Shown: one piece after another, positions 12,106-22,850 of the stretch
Layout: every line of letters starts with the position of its first letter
How positions within the stretch are numbered: the first letter of the stretch is position 1
Assembly (NCBI RefSeq): GCF_022539315.1
Contig: NC_066313.1
Coordinates: 9,923,764 to 9,987,763 of the forward strand
DNA: 64,000 bases
Direction: 5' to 3'
DNA from: Serinus canaria
Lineage: Eukaryota > Chordata > Aves > Passeriformes > Fringillidae
Notes under the pieces: generated by a model
What the model saw: the letters and a program-made list of their open reading frames with translations, nothing else
Told to the model about the DNA's origin: nothing
Database searches by the model: none
Made by a program: the position numbers and the translations under genes

Positions 12106-12450
12106 CCTGGTGGTAATTTCTATGCTCATTTTGGCTGGGTACAGTTAATTTTCAACAGAGCAGCTGTGCTTAGGATTTATGCTGATAACACAGAGATGTT
12201 TTTGTTATCACTGAGCAGCATTTGCACAGAGACAAGACTTTTTCTGCCTCTCACACCACCCCACTATCAAGTTAGACTGGAGATGCACAAGGAGCTGGGA
12301 GGGGACACAGCTGGGACATCTGAGCCCAACTGACCACAGGGGCATAATAGCTAAAGAGTTAAACCAGGGAGGGATAGGAGCAGTTTCTCATCAGCTGGCC
12401 TCAGGAACTGGACCATCATATTTTTGCAGCCATGTTTAACTTACCAGTAT
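12106..12450 (+). mobile_element. Solo LTR of an avian endogenous retrovirus
   Basis: The order of landmarks matches a common avian ERV LTR: TTGGCTGGGTACAGTTAATT, GCTGATAACACAGAGATGTT, TTATCACTGAGCAGCA, TTTTCTGCCTCTCACACCAC, AAGGAGCTGGGAGGGGACAC, GGGACATCTGAGCCCAACTG, then a TATA-like AGTATAAAAAG near 12447. The plus orientation follows from the TATA position. No gag, pol or env remnant lies on either side, so it is read as a solo LTR or LTR fragment, with a decayed 3' part. I cannot give a firm subfamily name. Confidence 0.78.
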
Positions 12451-14158
12451 AAAAAGAACCCCACTATTAAGAGAGAAAAAACTCTTAACAGCGTTAAGTC
12501 AAACTTTTAGATCAAGAGTTTTTGCCCCTTATTCTTGGAGGCAATCAAGAGCTAAATGTAATTTTCACCTGTCTGACAGGGAATTACAAATCTCTCCAAG
12601 TGCAGAAAATTGTGCTGCATGGGGCTGCTCTTGGTCTCCCACACAGATGGAAAACCCCAAAGGATCTGGTGAATGAACAGCCTGCAGACTGTGGAACCAA
12701 TCCCAGAAGGAAACTTGTTATATTTAATTAGCCTCATGGTCGTATTGAGAGAATTAACAATATTTTAATAAATTGCCATTGTACTCATGCTGTTTTAAAA
12801 TGATAATATACAGCACCCTAAGTTCTATCTGAGAAGAGACCCTCAATAAGGAAGACTCATTAACAACACTGCTGTAGAAGTACAGTGGCCTTTAATTATG
12901 AAACCACATGCAGGCTTCTGACAGTTTGCTAGACCTATGATAAACCAAGGACTTACATTTTTCTTTTTCAGCCCAAATTTCCAGGCAGTTTTTGCTGGTG
13001 CACATGGTAAGTACACTGTGTATTCAGAAACTGTTGTAAATGTGTCTCCATTAAAATGACAACATACATCACCTGTGATGGCTTGGTCTCTAGGGTACCC
13101 ACTTGGCTCTTTTCAATTCCCTCTTTGTGTGAAAATTAAAAGCTGATAAAAACAGGTTTTCAGGTTTCCAAAAAGATGAAAGAAACCTAAGCAGGAAACA
13201 CTGGGGTTAATAAATAAAAGACCCTCATACTTTTACTCTGGAACTCACCAAAAAAAATGGTTATTGCTTCAGTGTAGCAAATGGCCCTGTTATGGAGTAT
13301 TTATGCAGTTTCCTGCAACACAGAGAAATTCTTGAAAGAAATTAACTTCACAAACTGATCTATGTTGCTCATACATTACTGCAGGATCTCAGAGGAAGCA
13401 ATATTTCACAAGTCTGTATGATATTAATAAATTGCTGTTTTCTATCCCTTCTTATTGCCTATTTTATTTTCCCCTATACAAAAAAAGAAGAAATAGAACT
13501 GCTGAAATAGCCTAAAATCCCCATCCAGGAGTTCCAAGAGACACCTGTGTGACAGCTGTGTGATGGAGCAGCTTGTACATCATGGGGCCAGAAGTGCTGT
13601 TGACAGTGCCAGCACCTCTGCCTCAGCACTTGTGTGAGTAATGCAGAGCTCCTTTTCTGTGGCTTACCCAAGGAAAAAAAACGTGGTGTTTGGGGGAGAA
13701 CACCTGAAATCAGCTGCAGAAAATCCTGTCCCCCAAACAGCTGTGCCACCCACACTCCTGAATAGCAGTGCTGTTTTTTGACACTAAAATGTTCTGTGTG
13801 GTTGTGCACGTGAGTGACAAGCAGAGGCATTTGTGTTCCGGTTTGCCAATAAAAACTTTGTTCTCACCCCTGACACCCCACTATAAGGTGTGCACTGCCA
13901 ATCTGAATCCAGCTGGGGTGCCCTGGACTCAAGGACTGCAGCTGTTTCAGCCTGTTCTAAGTACAGAAGACAAAGAAAGGTAGCCTTGAGTAAGGCACTC
14001 TTTGCCCATTTATATTTTCTTGTAAAAAATACGAGTTGAGCTAGAATATTCTAGCCACTCACTTCTCTCAAATCATTAGCAATTATTACCTACCATGACT
14101 TTGGCCCTATGAACTGAACTAAAGGCCTGAGGGAGAATCAAGGGAAAAAATATGTTTT

Positions 14159-14159
<1 letters not shown>
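12451..14159. other. Unique non-coding stretch
   Basis: No gene recognised. A 7-bp inverted repeat TTAAGAG/CTCTTAA sits just after the LTR, near 12468-12489. A 118-codon minus frame (13474-13830) lies in somewhat GC-richer DNA and has no recognisable domain. A perfect palindrome at 14040-14055 is listed separately. Confidence 0.5.
14040..14055. repeat. 16-bp perfect palindrome
   Basis: GCTAGAATATTCTAGC is identical on both strands. Its core GAATATTC fits the two-unit heat-shock-element pattern GAAnnTTC, but one isolated site proves nothing about function. Confidence 0.85.
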
Positions 14160-14161
<2 letters not shown>

Positions 14162-14192
<31 letters not shown>

Positions 14193-14249
14193 TATATATA
14201 TATATAGATATATAGATATACATATATATACATATATATATATATATAT
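14162..14249. repeat. (AT)n microsatellite with GATA and CATA interruptions
   Basis: About 88 bp of alternating AT with interspersed GATA and CATA units. A frame through it would encode an Ile-Tyr repeat, which is not a real gene. Tracts like this are unstable in length and can form cruciforms. Confidence 0.97.
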
Positions 14250-15359
14250 TTCCCATCCAAAAACTTAGTATCATTTTGAGAAAGGCAATTGTCTCCAGGC
14301 TTCTACAAAGAGATTCCATCCACACATCTGAGTGTTCTGAGGGCAGGGCATAGGACAGACCATTAAAGAAAAAAAAACGGGGACAAATAAACAGAGAATT
14401 GGTGTCATTCAAAAAACAATTTCTTTTTCTCTGGAAGAGCTTGTAGGCAAAAAATTCACATACACAGCACTTTCCTGTCCATCTATGAGACAGGTAACAG
14501 CAGTAATCTGATATCCCTGACAGAGTAACTGCTGAAAACATCTTAAATGCCCTGATGACAGCTCAGGCTGGCTTTCAGGTACCTCCTAAGATAGAGATGA
14601 ATGCTTTTTGTTGTCTCCTTCAGCTAATTTTTCCCATAAAGTCATCACTCCTGCAGCCTTGTGATATTTAAAATGAGCTGAATGTTGGACAATTTGTACT
14701 TCACCTTGCACACGTGCCTTTCCAGCCCTGTTGCAAAGACAATGGCTTATCCCACACCATGTGGGAGGTCAGGAGAGAGCTCCTCCTTGTCCCAGGAGGA
14801 AAACTGAGCCCTCACACCTCACCACACCATCAGTTTGGATCTCTGGTACCAGGCACTGGGGTGGTGGAGGCTGCTGAGCCCGGAGCTTGCTGGTGACCAC
14901 TGCCTCCCAACAGTGGTCTTCCCAGGAAAATCACACTGAGCCTCTCATGGATCTAGCTGCCAAGTTTCTAAAAAGCACCTTTATCTTTAAAAACAAAACA
15001 AAACAACAAAAGGCTTGAAAAAGCATGGCACTCAGCCTGCAGTGTCCCAAGATTACAGATACATTGAGTGCAAAGAAAATCATTTTAATAGAGACCACTT
15101 TATTTTTGTTGTCAGGCTTAAGTGTCTTCACTTTGAGAAAACAGTAAGGCCCAAGCCCTCAACAGAAATTACTCTTTTTTTTACTTTGGATTACTCTGCT
15201 GGTGTCATTCAAAATAAACCAAAAAAACCCAAACAATGCCATATTTTTTAGCTACATGTTTTACGACATGCAAACCTCAGAAATTCCTGTAAACAAATAC
15301 AGTGCAGTGTTTTGGCCATGAAAAGGTATTCAACTTTAGGATCTTTTCTATCTTAATGA
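14250..15359. other. Unique non-coding stretch
   Basis: No gene or repeat family recognised. The segment around 14700-14950 is somewhat GC-richer. Its 60-codon frame (14714-14896) has no match I know. Confidence 0.5.
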
Positions 15360-15960
15360 CTTTTGATGGGTTATTTTTGTTTTCATCGTGCCATTAATAA
15401 AAAGTGCTAACTCTTTAGCTCTAATTAGACCACTATCATAGAGCCCATTAATAATTCAATTCCCCCTTTATCTATTCCCCTTCCCCTTCAGAGCTCTTCA
15501 GTCAGGGCTTATGCAGCAGGTTGCATTTGCTCTGAAAATCCATTAGCCTTCTGCCTCACTTGTGGGCTTTCCAAGGGACATAAATGGATAGATACATAAT
15601 TTTATTTATTTATTTGCCTGCTTCTGCTTTTAGGCTAGATGTAAAACAACTGTGGCAGTGGTGGGGAGTGGGAAGAAGGGGTGCATAATCATCTCTGGTG
15701 TCACAGCCTTACGGCTTAATTTGTCATCTTATTTTTCCACATGCAAGATTCTGACAGCATTGATCACCTGAATCTGTTAAACAATTTTTTCATGAGGCTG
15801 ACACACTGCCCCAGTGCTTGCATCTATCAACATCTGCCTGATTTATTGGCTTAATAACTGAAAATCATTTGGTAGCCCAGCTCTATTTTGCCTGAACACT
15901 GACCTGCGACCTTAATTTGCTGCCTTTTGAGTTTCTTTGTTCTCCCATAACAGGTAGCTC
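15360..15960. promoter_or_regulatory. Candidate conserved non-coding element, homeodomain-site rich
   Basis: About 600 bp of complex, repeat-free sequence with dense homeodomain-like cores: CATTAATAA, CTCTAATTAGA (a TAATTA-type palindromic core), CCCATTAATAATTC, TCCATTAG, GGCTTAATTTG and GGCTTAATAAC. It also has CTTTATC and GATAGATA GATA-like sites, and CpGs near 15388 and 15711. This is typical texture for a long-range developmental enhancer. It is inferred without alignment. Confidence 0.3.
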
Positions 15961-16301
15961 ACTAATCAGCAGAAACAGCTTTATAAACTTAGATAAATAT
16001 TTAACTGAGATCTAGGAATATGAATGTTTAAATTATTCTTCTTAAAAAAGCATAAATAACCCAGACTAAACAGAACTACTGAAATCAAAGGCATGCTTGC
16101 AGAAAGGAAGGGACTTGGCACACTTTTAATATTTCATGTCTTTCCCTGTTCCCATTTCAAAATATTGACAAACAGCTGTTAAGAATTTCTGAAATAAAAG
16201 AAACACTTCTCTCACTGCTGTCTTCATTAAAAAAATCCAGAAAGCAAACACAGTGACTTTGAGGTACCAGAGATAAGACTAATTGCAATAAGGTGATGAC
16301 A

Positions 16302-16353
16302 ATTAGAATTTTCTACTAAATTAGAATTTTCTACTAAATTAGAATTTTCTACT
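16302..16353. repeat. 18-bp tandem repeat, 2.9 copies
   Basis: The unit ATTAGAATTTTCTACTAA occurs at 16302-16319 and 16320-16337, with a 16-base third copy at 16338-16353. The copies are identical, which suggests recent duplication. Confidence 0.96.
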
Positions 16354-16358
16354 CTTCT

Positions 16359-16402
16359 AACTACTAAACTTTTGCTCACGTTATGGCAAAAGTTTAGTAG
16401 TT
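16359..16402. repeat. 17-bp perfect inverted repeat (hairpin)
   Basis: The left arm AACTACTAAACTTTTGC (16359-16375) is exactly complementary to the right arm GCAAAAGTTTAGTAGTT (16386-16402), with a 10-base loop. It begins five bases after the 18-bp tandem repeat and shares its CTACTAAA motif, so the two probably have a common origin. Confidence 0.96.
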
Positions 16403-18325
16403 TAGCCCAACAAAACCTAATTTAGAGCATGTCCTTACATTTTATGGTTTAATAGAAACCAGCAAAACCTTCCCAGGTCTCCCCCAATGATAAGCATGCA
16501 CACTAAACCCACAGACTTTTTAAAGGAAATACATTAGTTTAGGACTTGCTTTGAAACTTTATATGAGCACAAAACACATTCACCTGGTTTTGGGGTTTTT
16601 TTTGCCAAACAACACACTGGCATTCAGGATCCCTTAGACATGCCTATAAAACAGCAGTATCTAATGCTGAGATGTGACTTTCCAGTCAGAAATTTTATGC
16701 ACTTTATGAAAAGAAAACCAGCAGCTTTCTTCAGTCATTAGGGAAATGATGAGTAGTGTTTGGCAGTCCTTGAAAAAGCATTCTGTGGAGAACAGCCTGA
16801 GAAGTTGATTTACAGGGGCATAAATGGGGAGAATAAACACTCTGGACTTAGTTCCTCTCAGACCTGTTTCTTCCCATCTCCCATTTCCCTGCCCCCTAAG
16901 CCACACTCAGAGTGGGGCACAGCACAAAACAGCCTGGCTGATAAAGTAGGGCATCAACACTTCCATTAGCAATAGCAAAGAGGAGTTTTTTCCCCATGCC
17001 AGTTTGGCAGAGAAACAGAACCCTTCTTGTTGTGACAGAAGACTTAAGAGAACTTGTAGAAGTCCATGGGAATTTGGTATTTCCAGGAAGGCCATTTTGT
17101 TGGGAGGAAAGACAGCAATGTAGTTCTAAAGAGGGGAACCAGGTTGACAATACCAGTATAAGAATTAATGAATAAGTCACTTACGGGACCATGAAGACTG
17201 CGTGGGAAATTTAGCCCTCCAATATATAGGTAATCTTAGAAATAAGTGTAAAACTAATAGAAAAAGGACTCTTTAATATAAAGACAAGACCAAATTCTTG
17301 TAAATCACACAGGAAGAAAATATTAGGTTCTTACGCATGTTTTCGTTTCAACAATACAAAATTTCCCTCCAACAACTTCAGAGATCTTAGAACAGTCAAA
17401 ATAGCAATTTGCTCCCATATTCCTGTAAACTGGGATTTCTATCTTAAAGCATGCCTACAAACACTTCAAAGGTTTGGTGAGTTTAACAACAATAACAGCT
17501 ATTTTTAAATCTATTGAACATCTTTCCAGCACTGTATTCAGTGCTTCAATTTCTTGTTTAATTTTGATTATGAAAGCATGAGAAGGAAATAACAAAGCCT
17601 AGCTTGTGTAGATTATCAAAGCAAACAGTGATCTTTTTGGATGTGGGTTAGTACTACAGCCAGCAGACCTGAACACACCTTTCCTACCCATGGAAGGCTG
17701 TCTGGCCCACAGGTCAGTGCTCAAGTCTAGGCAGCCATTTGTTATGGTACTTAAAGAGGAAAAGAAACACTCTTCTAACAGTGACATCTTCAAAATTCTT
17801 CCTATGCCTAATTTCTGTAATAGACAAGTGTCATGTTTGTGGCCTGTTGTCAGTCAAATTAAGAGCGTGTTATGTAATCCTAGTCAACTAGACTGCAAAA
17901 ATAAGGGAAAACATCTTGATTTGCTTCTTTTAGTTTATGTCAATTGTGTGCATAATACTTGAAGGTTAATAGTGTGACAATGATGGACCAAACCATGCAA
18001 AGAATATCTTTCCAATAGTGGACAATTTCCCTGGGAAATGGATTGGAAAGAATGTGATAGTATACAGAAGACTATATTAAAATTATGGCCCTTCAATCTG
18101 ATGAAGAGTGGAAACCTTACTTGCTCAAAGGCACCATTAAAATTAGAAACATCTATACATTGCATTGAAAACTGCTGCAGACCTCTGCACACATGCTCAA
18201 GTGGATATTATTGTTTGGGAACTTGGCTATAGCTCACTTGTAGGCTCTGCTTAGACAAGAACCCATAAGAAGAAGAATCTGAATTCTTGCACTGGGAATT
18301 CTGCAGTCGTTCAAGCACAGCTCAT

Positions 18326-18407
18326 AAACAACAACAACAGCAAAAAAAAAAACAAAAAAAAAAAAAAAAAAAAAAAACAAAAAAACAAAAAAACAAAAAA
18401 CAAAAAA
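18326..18407. repeat. A-rich (CAAAAAA)n / poly-A tract
   Basis: It starts as (CAA)n, passes through a long A run and ends as (CAAAAAA)n-type units. Any frame through it is a Lys-rich or Phe-rich artefact. No retrogene body was recognised upstream. Confidence 0.95.
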
Positions 18408-21400
18408 CTGTGTCAAATAGATTTCCCTGTAGGATTGTCTTTTTTAATAAAAATGCTCTTAGCCAATGAAACTTCTAATACTTTAATGACAAAATATTGC
18501 TGCAAGATAATCTTAATTGAGATCTCAACCTCTGCAAAGTTTTTCTGTACTTAATGGAATCGGAAATATTTTAAGATCAATTAGCAATTATAAGAAGTAT
18601 TTTGCTCCCCTAAGGTTAATATTTTCTGCAAAAAAGCCCAGGCATTTTCGAGAAGTTTCAAGGAGCCTTAGTGTGGCAATGTTCAAAGAAACCCTGTGGG
18701 TTTGTCTATTCCAGTCCATCTCCACTTGTAAGAGCTCTCCACATATGTAACTGAGATATGACAGAAGCTTTATCCTCCTCCTGAATATGTAATTACATCT
18801 TTCTAAATATATCAAAATGAAATTAGGTTCTCCAAATGCAGAGGCTTTCTCAGGGTAACATTTTCTCTAATTTCTACAATAACACATCATTCCACCAGTT
18901 GGCTGATAAACTCTTGTATTAAATCTTCAAAGACTCTGCTCCTCATATTATGGAAATTGAGGTGAAGGTTCAAACTTGAATGTATGACTCAAACAGAATC
19001 TAAAAATCTTTTATTAAAAAAAAAAATCAAGATTTTTTACTATCAACCCAATGCCAAGACAAACTATCATTATTTACTAGAAAGTGCATTAGCTGTTGGT
19101 CTTTGGTGGAAAGAAACCCACATTACTCAAAACATTCCACTGCAAGAGTAGACATTTTTAAGCAAAGATATTTGTGGGCAGCTGCAAAGAGAAACCTTGC
19201 TGCTGCTGGACACAGAAGCAGGAGTCAATCTCACACAGACATGCAGGGTTCTACAACTCTAGTTATAAATTGCTTATGACATTCATATTATTAATCATCT
19301 GGAAATGGCCCCAAGGCCAGTTGAGTGCTAATGCTGACAGAGAAATCAACTGGGGAAACAGATGAATTTTAAATTTTATAAAGAAATGCAATCAAAATTA
19401 AAAGAAACCCCAAAATTAAAAACAAACACACGCAAGCTCTAACACAAACCTAGGAAATTAAAAATGTTGCAAAAGCAGTATTAACAGATAGGTAGAAGGA
19501 GCTTTTTTTTTCTTTTTCTTGGGCCATCAGCTGAAATTGAGGCAGACTTAAAAGGTGCCATTAAAAGTTCAAAGGAATCCAAACACAGTGCCCAGAGCTC
19601 AGAGTCCCATCAGCTGCATTCCCCTAAGGCACCCACCATGGAGAGATGACAGAAGTGCTTGTTTCATCAGGTGCTGAAGGGAACCAGAGTAAAACCTCAT
19701 CTTACTGTAAATGGGTTCTTCAAGGGGCGCCTACACTTACAGGCTTTGCCTAACACAGATTATCAAAAGTGCTTACAAAGAGAAGGATGGCTGTGCTTTG
19801 CAAGATTAACAGAGATGAACATATTCCAAGTGCTACGGGGAAAAGAAGGTGGGGAAAGAAGGGAGCAGTGTGGAGAGGATGAGCCAGAGAGCAGTTTAGA
19901 ATAAAGTATAAGAAGAAACATGAACTGTATGTGAAAGAGGAAATCCTAATCAATAATTTAGGAGGGAGGGAATTGTGATCAGAGCAATGCAGCTGATAAT
20001 GATGTCGACAATTTGGACATGCAGAAAGGGAGAACGTTTGAAGTAGTGAAGAAGAATTTAAAATGTACTGTGAGAAGTGCTGAGATTTCAGCAGCAAGGA
20101 TATTAAAGAATTAGAGAGAGGGAAAATGACAGGAGGTTGTGATAAAACAAGCAGAACTACCTGAGATTTTAGCTGAAGCTAAGAGTGAACAATAGTCAAA
20201 AGACTTCTTAGCTTTAGTTCTTTACTGATTTTGCACTCAGAAAGGACCAAATTTTACTTAAACAAAAACGATGTCATTTTCAGTATGAAAAGGAGCCATG
20301 CAGTATCCATAACTAGTTTTCAGAGACCAGAAAGAAGAAAATGGATCTGACACCTGGGGGCTGTATCACTTTCAGACAGATTACAATGATCCTAAGGCAA
20401 TGCATATCATACTTTGTTTCCTATGCTTGCTTCCAAGTAAAACCTAACTTTTATGGTGGCTTAGCCCACATGTGAGGGTAATAACATGAAGACTTTCTAA
20501 AACACTCCATTAAGTAAGCCCAAAGGCCGATGCATAAAAGGGCTGCTGTTCCCAAACCATTCAGTGTGCTTGGGCTGTTTACAAACGATGCACAAAACAC
20601 AGCACAAATGACATAAAATCAGTGAGCGCTGTGCCCTCGGCACAGACCCTTTCCCTTCTTCCTCCCCAAGTGCCTCCAGGAATAAATTGAGAAGCAATAA
20701 AAGCAAAGTCATTTCTGACTTCCTCTATAGTTTGAGGCAGACATTTTTATCTTTTTTTTTTTTTAACAATTCTATTTTAGTGTATGAAATACAATAGATT
20801 TAATGAATTCCTTATTTCGCCCCCAAATATGGAAACTTACATAACTTAACAATCTGTATAACCACATTTTATTGCACTTGCATTGTCTTACTGAGGCACT
20901 ATTCTTTTCCTGCTCTAGCATATTGGACTATGTAATTCCCTTTACAATCTGCCTAGGAAAATTCCTCCTTCCTAGAAGTTACTGACCATATGTATCTGGG
21001 GAGTGGAAAACCAGACACAAAGACATGTGGCAGAGACAATGAAAATGTAGGCTTTTCTGAGAGTTTCAGAAGAGACCACATAGGCTTTTACAATCTAAAA
21101 GGCTGCTAAAAGTTACAGGATTGAAAGTAAAGGATTTTCTCATAAAGGAAACAGCAAGCAGGGAAATAATTTTTTGCTTAATCTTCAATTTTAGTTTATT
21201 TTCTTTCACCCAGATCTGGATTTCTGTGTTTGAAAAATTCACAGGTTTAGTTATTTTTAAGTAAAATCTTAAGTAGAGTTTGAAAAAGTTCCTTGGGTGT
21301 TTTTGGAATGCTTCTGTTAGGAAAAAATATACAGATGAGTCCACCTGAGAGCCTTGTCAGAGCATCCCAACGTTTACAAACAGCAGCAAGTGATGCTGCA

Positions 21401-22610
21401 ATCCAAGGAAGCAGATTTGCAGGGCAGTGCTGACAGCTGGGCATGGTAAGACTGGCTCCAGCCTGGTCACACAAACCAATTACTCCCAGTCACTGAAGTA
21501 ATCGGGGTGCTCCAGGACTGTGTCATCCAGTTCATTTCCCACCAAAGGAATGCTGGTTTACCTGCCCTGCAGACAACTGCACAATGCAAATACAAAACTG
21601 GCAAATCAGATACCAGAAAAAGAAAAGCAAAAGCAACAAGAAAAAGAAAGTTCAAACTGTAAACATACAAATCACAAGTGCCTTAGGTATGTAATTAGCA
21701 AGGAAAAAAAGGAAATTGCTACAAAAGCCCAGCAAACAATATCTGGTTTCTAATGCATTTGATCATTGCACATCTTGGATATAAGATTGCAGTATTTCAG
21801 TCACCTATAACTTTTAGTGGATGAAACTCTCAAAAGAACATCAAGAAAGAATAACATCAAATCTTTCTAAGTGACATTAGCTTTTCAATTAGTGCTGATT
21901 ATTGTACTGTTTACATGTGATGGGAACAAGGCTAACATCCAGAATGGGTGTTGATCAGCACTGATGCAGAGTCCATACTGTCTCATTGCTTAAATAATTC
22001 ATTTTCTGCTTTCAAAATGAGATGAAGTGACAAACTAGACCCATTTCTTGCCATGCTCTATTTAGTTCATCACAAATTTTTACCAGCTAGAGTAGTCCAC
22101 ATGACTAGGATGGAAAAAGCACTTTAAAAAAAAAGACTTTCAGTATTCCCATAGAAGTCTCAAATGCAAACAGATCACAGACTAAATAATAACTTTTGGA
22201 GAGTCAAATTTGTTTTATTTATTATGTACTGCTTGTAAAGACACTAGCTAATTTATGTGATGCAGCAGCTGAGGTTACTAATAAGAGGCTAGGTAAAGTA
22301 GGATTATTAAACAAGGTAAAGGCTGAGCTTTGAATACTCCTTTTCTGGTGTAAATAGACAAACTTCCAAGCACATCACTTCCCTCTGAGTGGAGGAAACA
22401 GATCAGAGAGCCAAAGTAAGAGGGTTATGCCTTACGGCATCTGGCAAACCACACCTCACAGATCAAAAATAGCTGTAGTCCTAACACACTTTAAATAAAA
22501 ACAGTTTGTAAGAGGGATAATATTACAGCAAGTATTAGAGATGTGTGACAAGACAGATTTATTCTTGACTACCTTATATTCATTTATATAAAAACCTAAA
22601 AATAAACCCC
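18408..22610. other. Unique non-coding stretch
   Basis: No gene or repeat family recognised across about 4.2 kb. Short A or T runs occur near 19016, 19505 and 20753. Frames such as 19750-20097 (minus, 115 codons) sit opposite other frames and have no domain. Confidence 0.5.
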
Positions 22611-22850
22611 GAGCATAATGCACACGCCTCTCTGTGTGCATTATTGGATCTCCTTTGTGAATAATGCATTTTCTCTGAGTAATTTAAGTTTATGCCATCA
22701 ATGAGGCATAATTGAATTGGGACCTGGATTATCCTGCAATGTTTGCAAGGAATCAGCATTAGGTTTCTTCACCTTCTCTCATCTTCTCACATGGTTTGAT
22801 ATGCCCTTTTACTGTCTGAAACAATAAATAAAACACTGTATGTGAGTACT
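22611..22850. promoter_or_regulatory. Candidate conserved element with nested inverted repeats
   Basis: Repeat-free sequence with three alternating copies of ATAATGCA/TGCATTAT at its left edge. These are followed by GAGTAATTTAAG, GGCATAATTGAATTGGG and TGGATTATCC (a bicoid/OTX-like GGATTA core). It has enhancer-like texture. The function is inferred and no alignment was available. Confidence 0.27.
22615..22668. repeat. Nested inverted repeats sharing ATAATGCA
   Basis: ATAATGCACAC (22615-22625) pairs perfectly with GTGTGCATTAT (22634-22644) across an 8-base loop. The same middle segment also pairs as TGCATTATT (22637-22645) with AATAATGCA (22660-22668) across a 14-base loop. Two mutually exclusive hairpins are therefore possible. 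Confidence 0.93.

Larger units (their letters stand above)
15961..18325. other. Unique non-coding stretch with local repeats
   Basis: No gene recognised. The compound repeat at 16302-16402 is listed separately. Short overlapping frames on both strands near 16660-17180 and 17690-18190 show no domain or splice context. Confidence 0.5.

Noticed and set aside
13835..13890. Possible LTR polyadenylation region (CCAATAAAAACTTTG)
   Set aside because: No other LTR landmarks upstream or downstream. One AATAAA is not enough.
14119..14541. 140-codon minus-strand frame with an Ile-Tyr repeat
   Set aside because: The repeat comes from the AT microsatellite, and the rest has no domain.
15655..15685. G-rich segment as a quadruplex
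   Set aside because: Only three runs of three or more G; the fourth run is two bases.
18287..18469. Lys-rich small protein frame
   Set aside because: It is entirely explained by the A-rich tract.
20823..20832. Perfect SRF CArG box CCAAATATGG
   Set aside because: A handful of such matches is expected by chance in 64 kb of this composition, and there is no cluster or conservation evidence.
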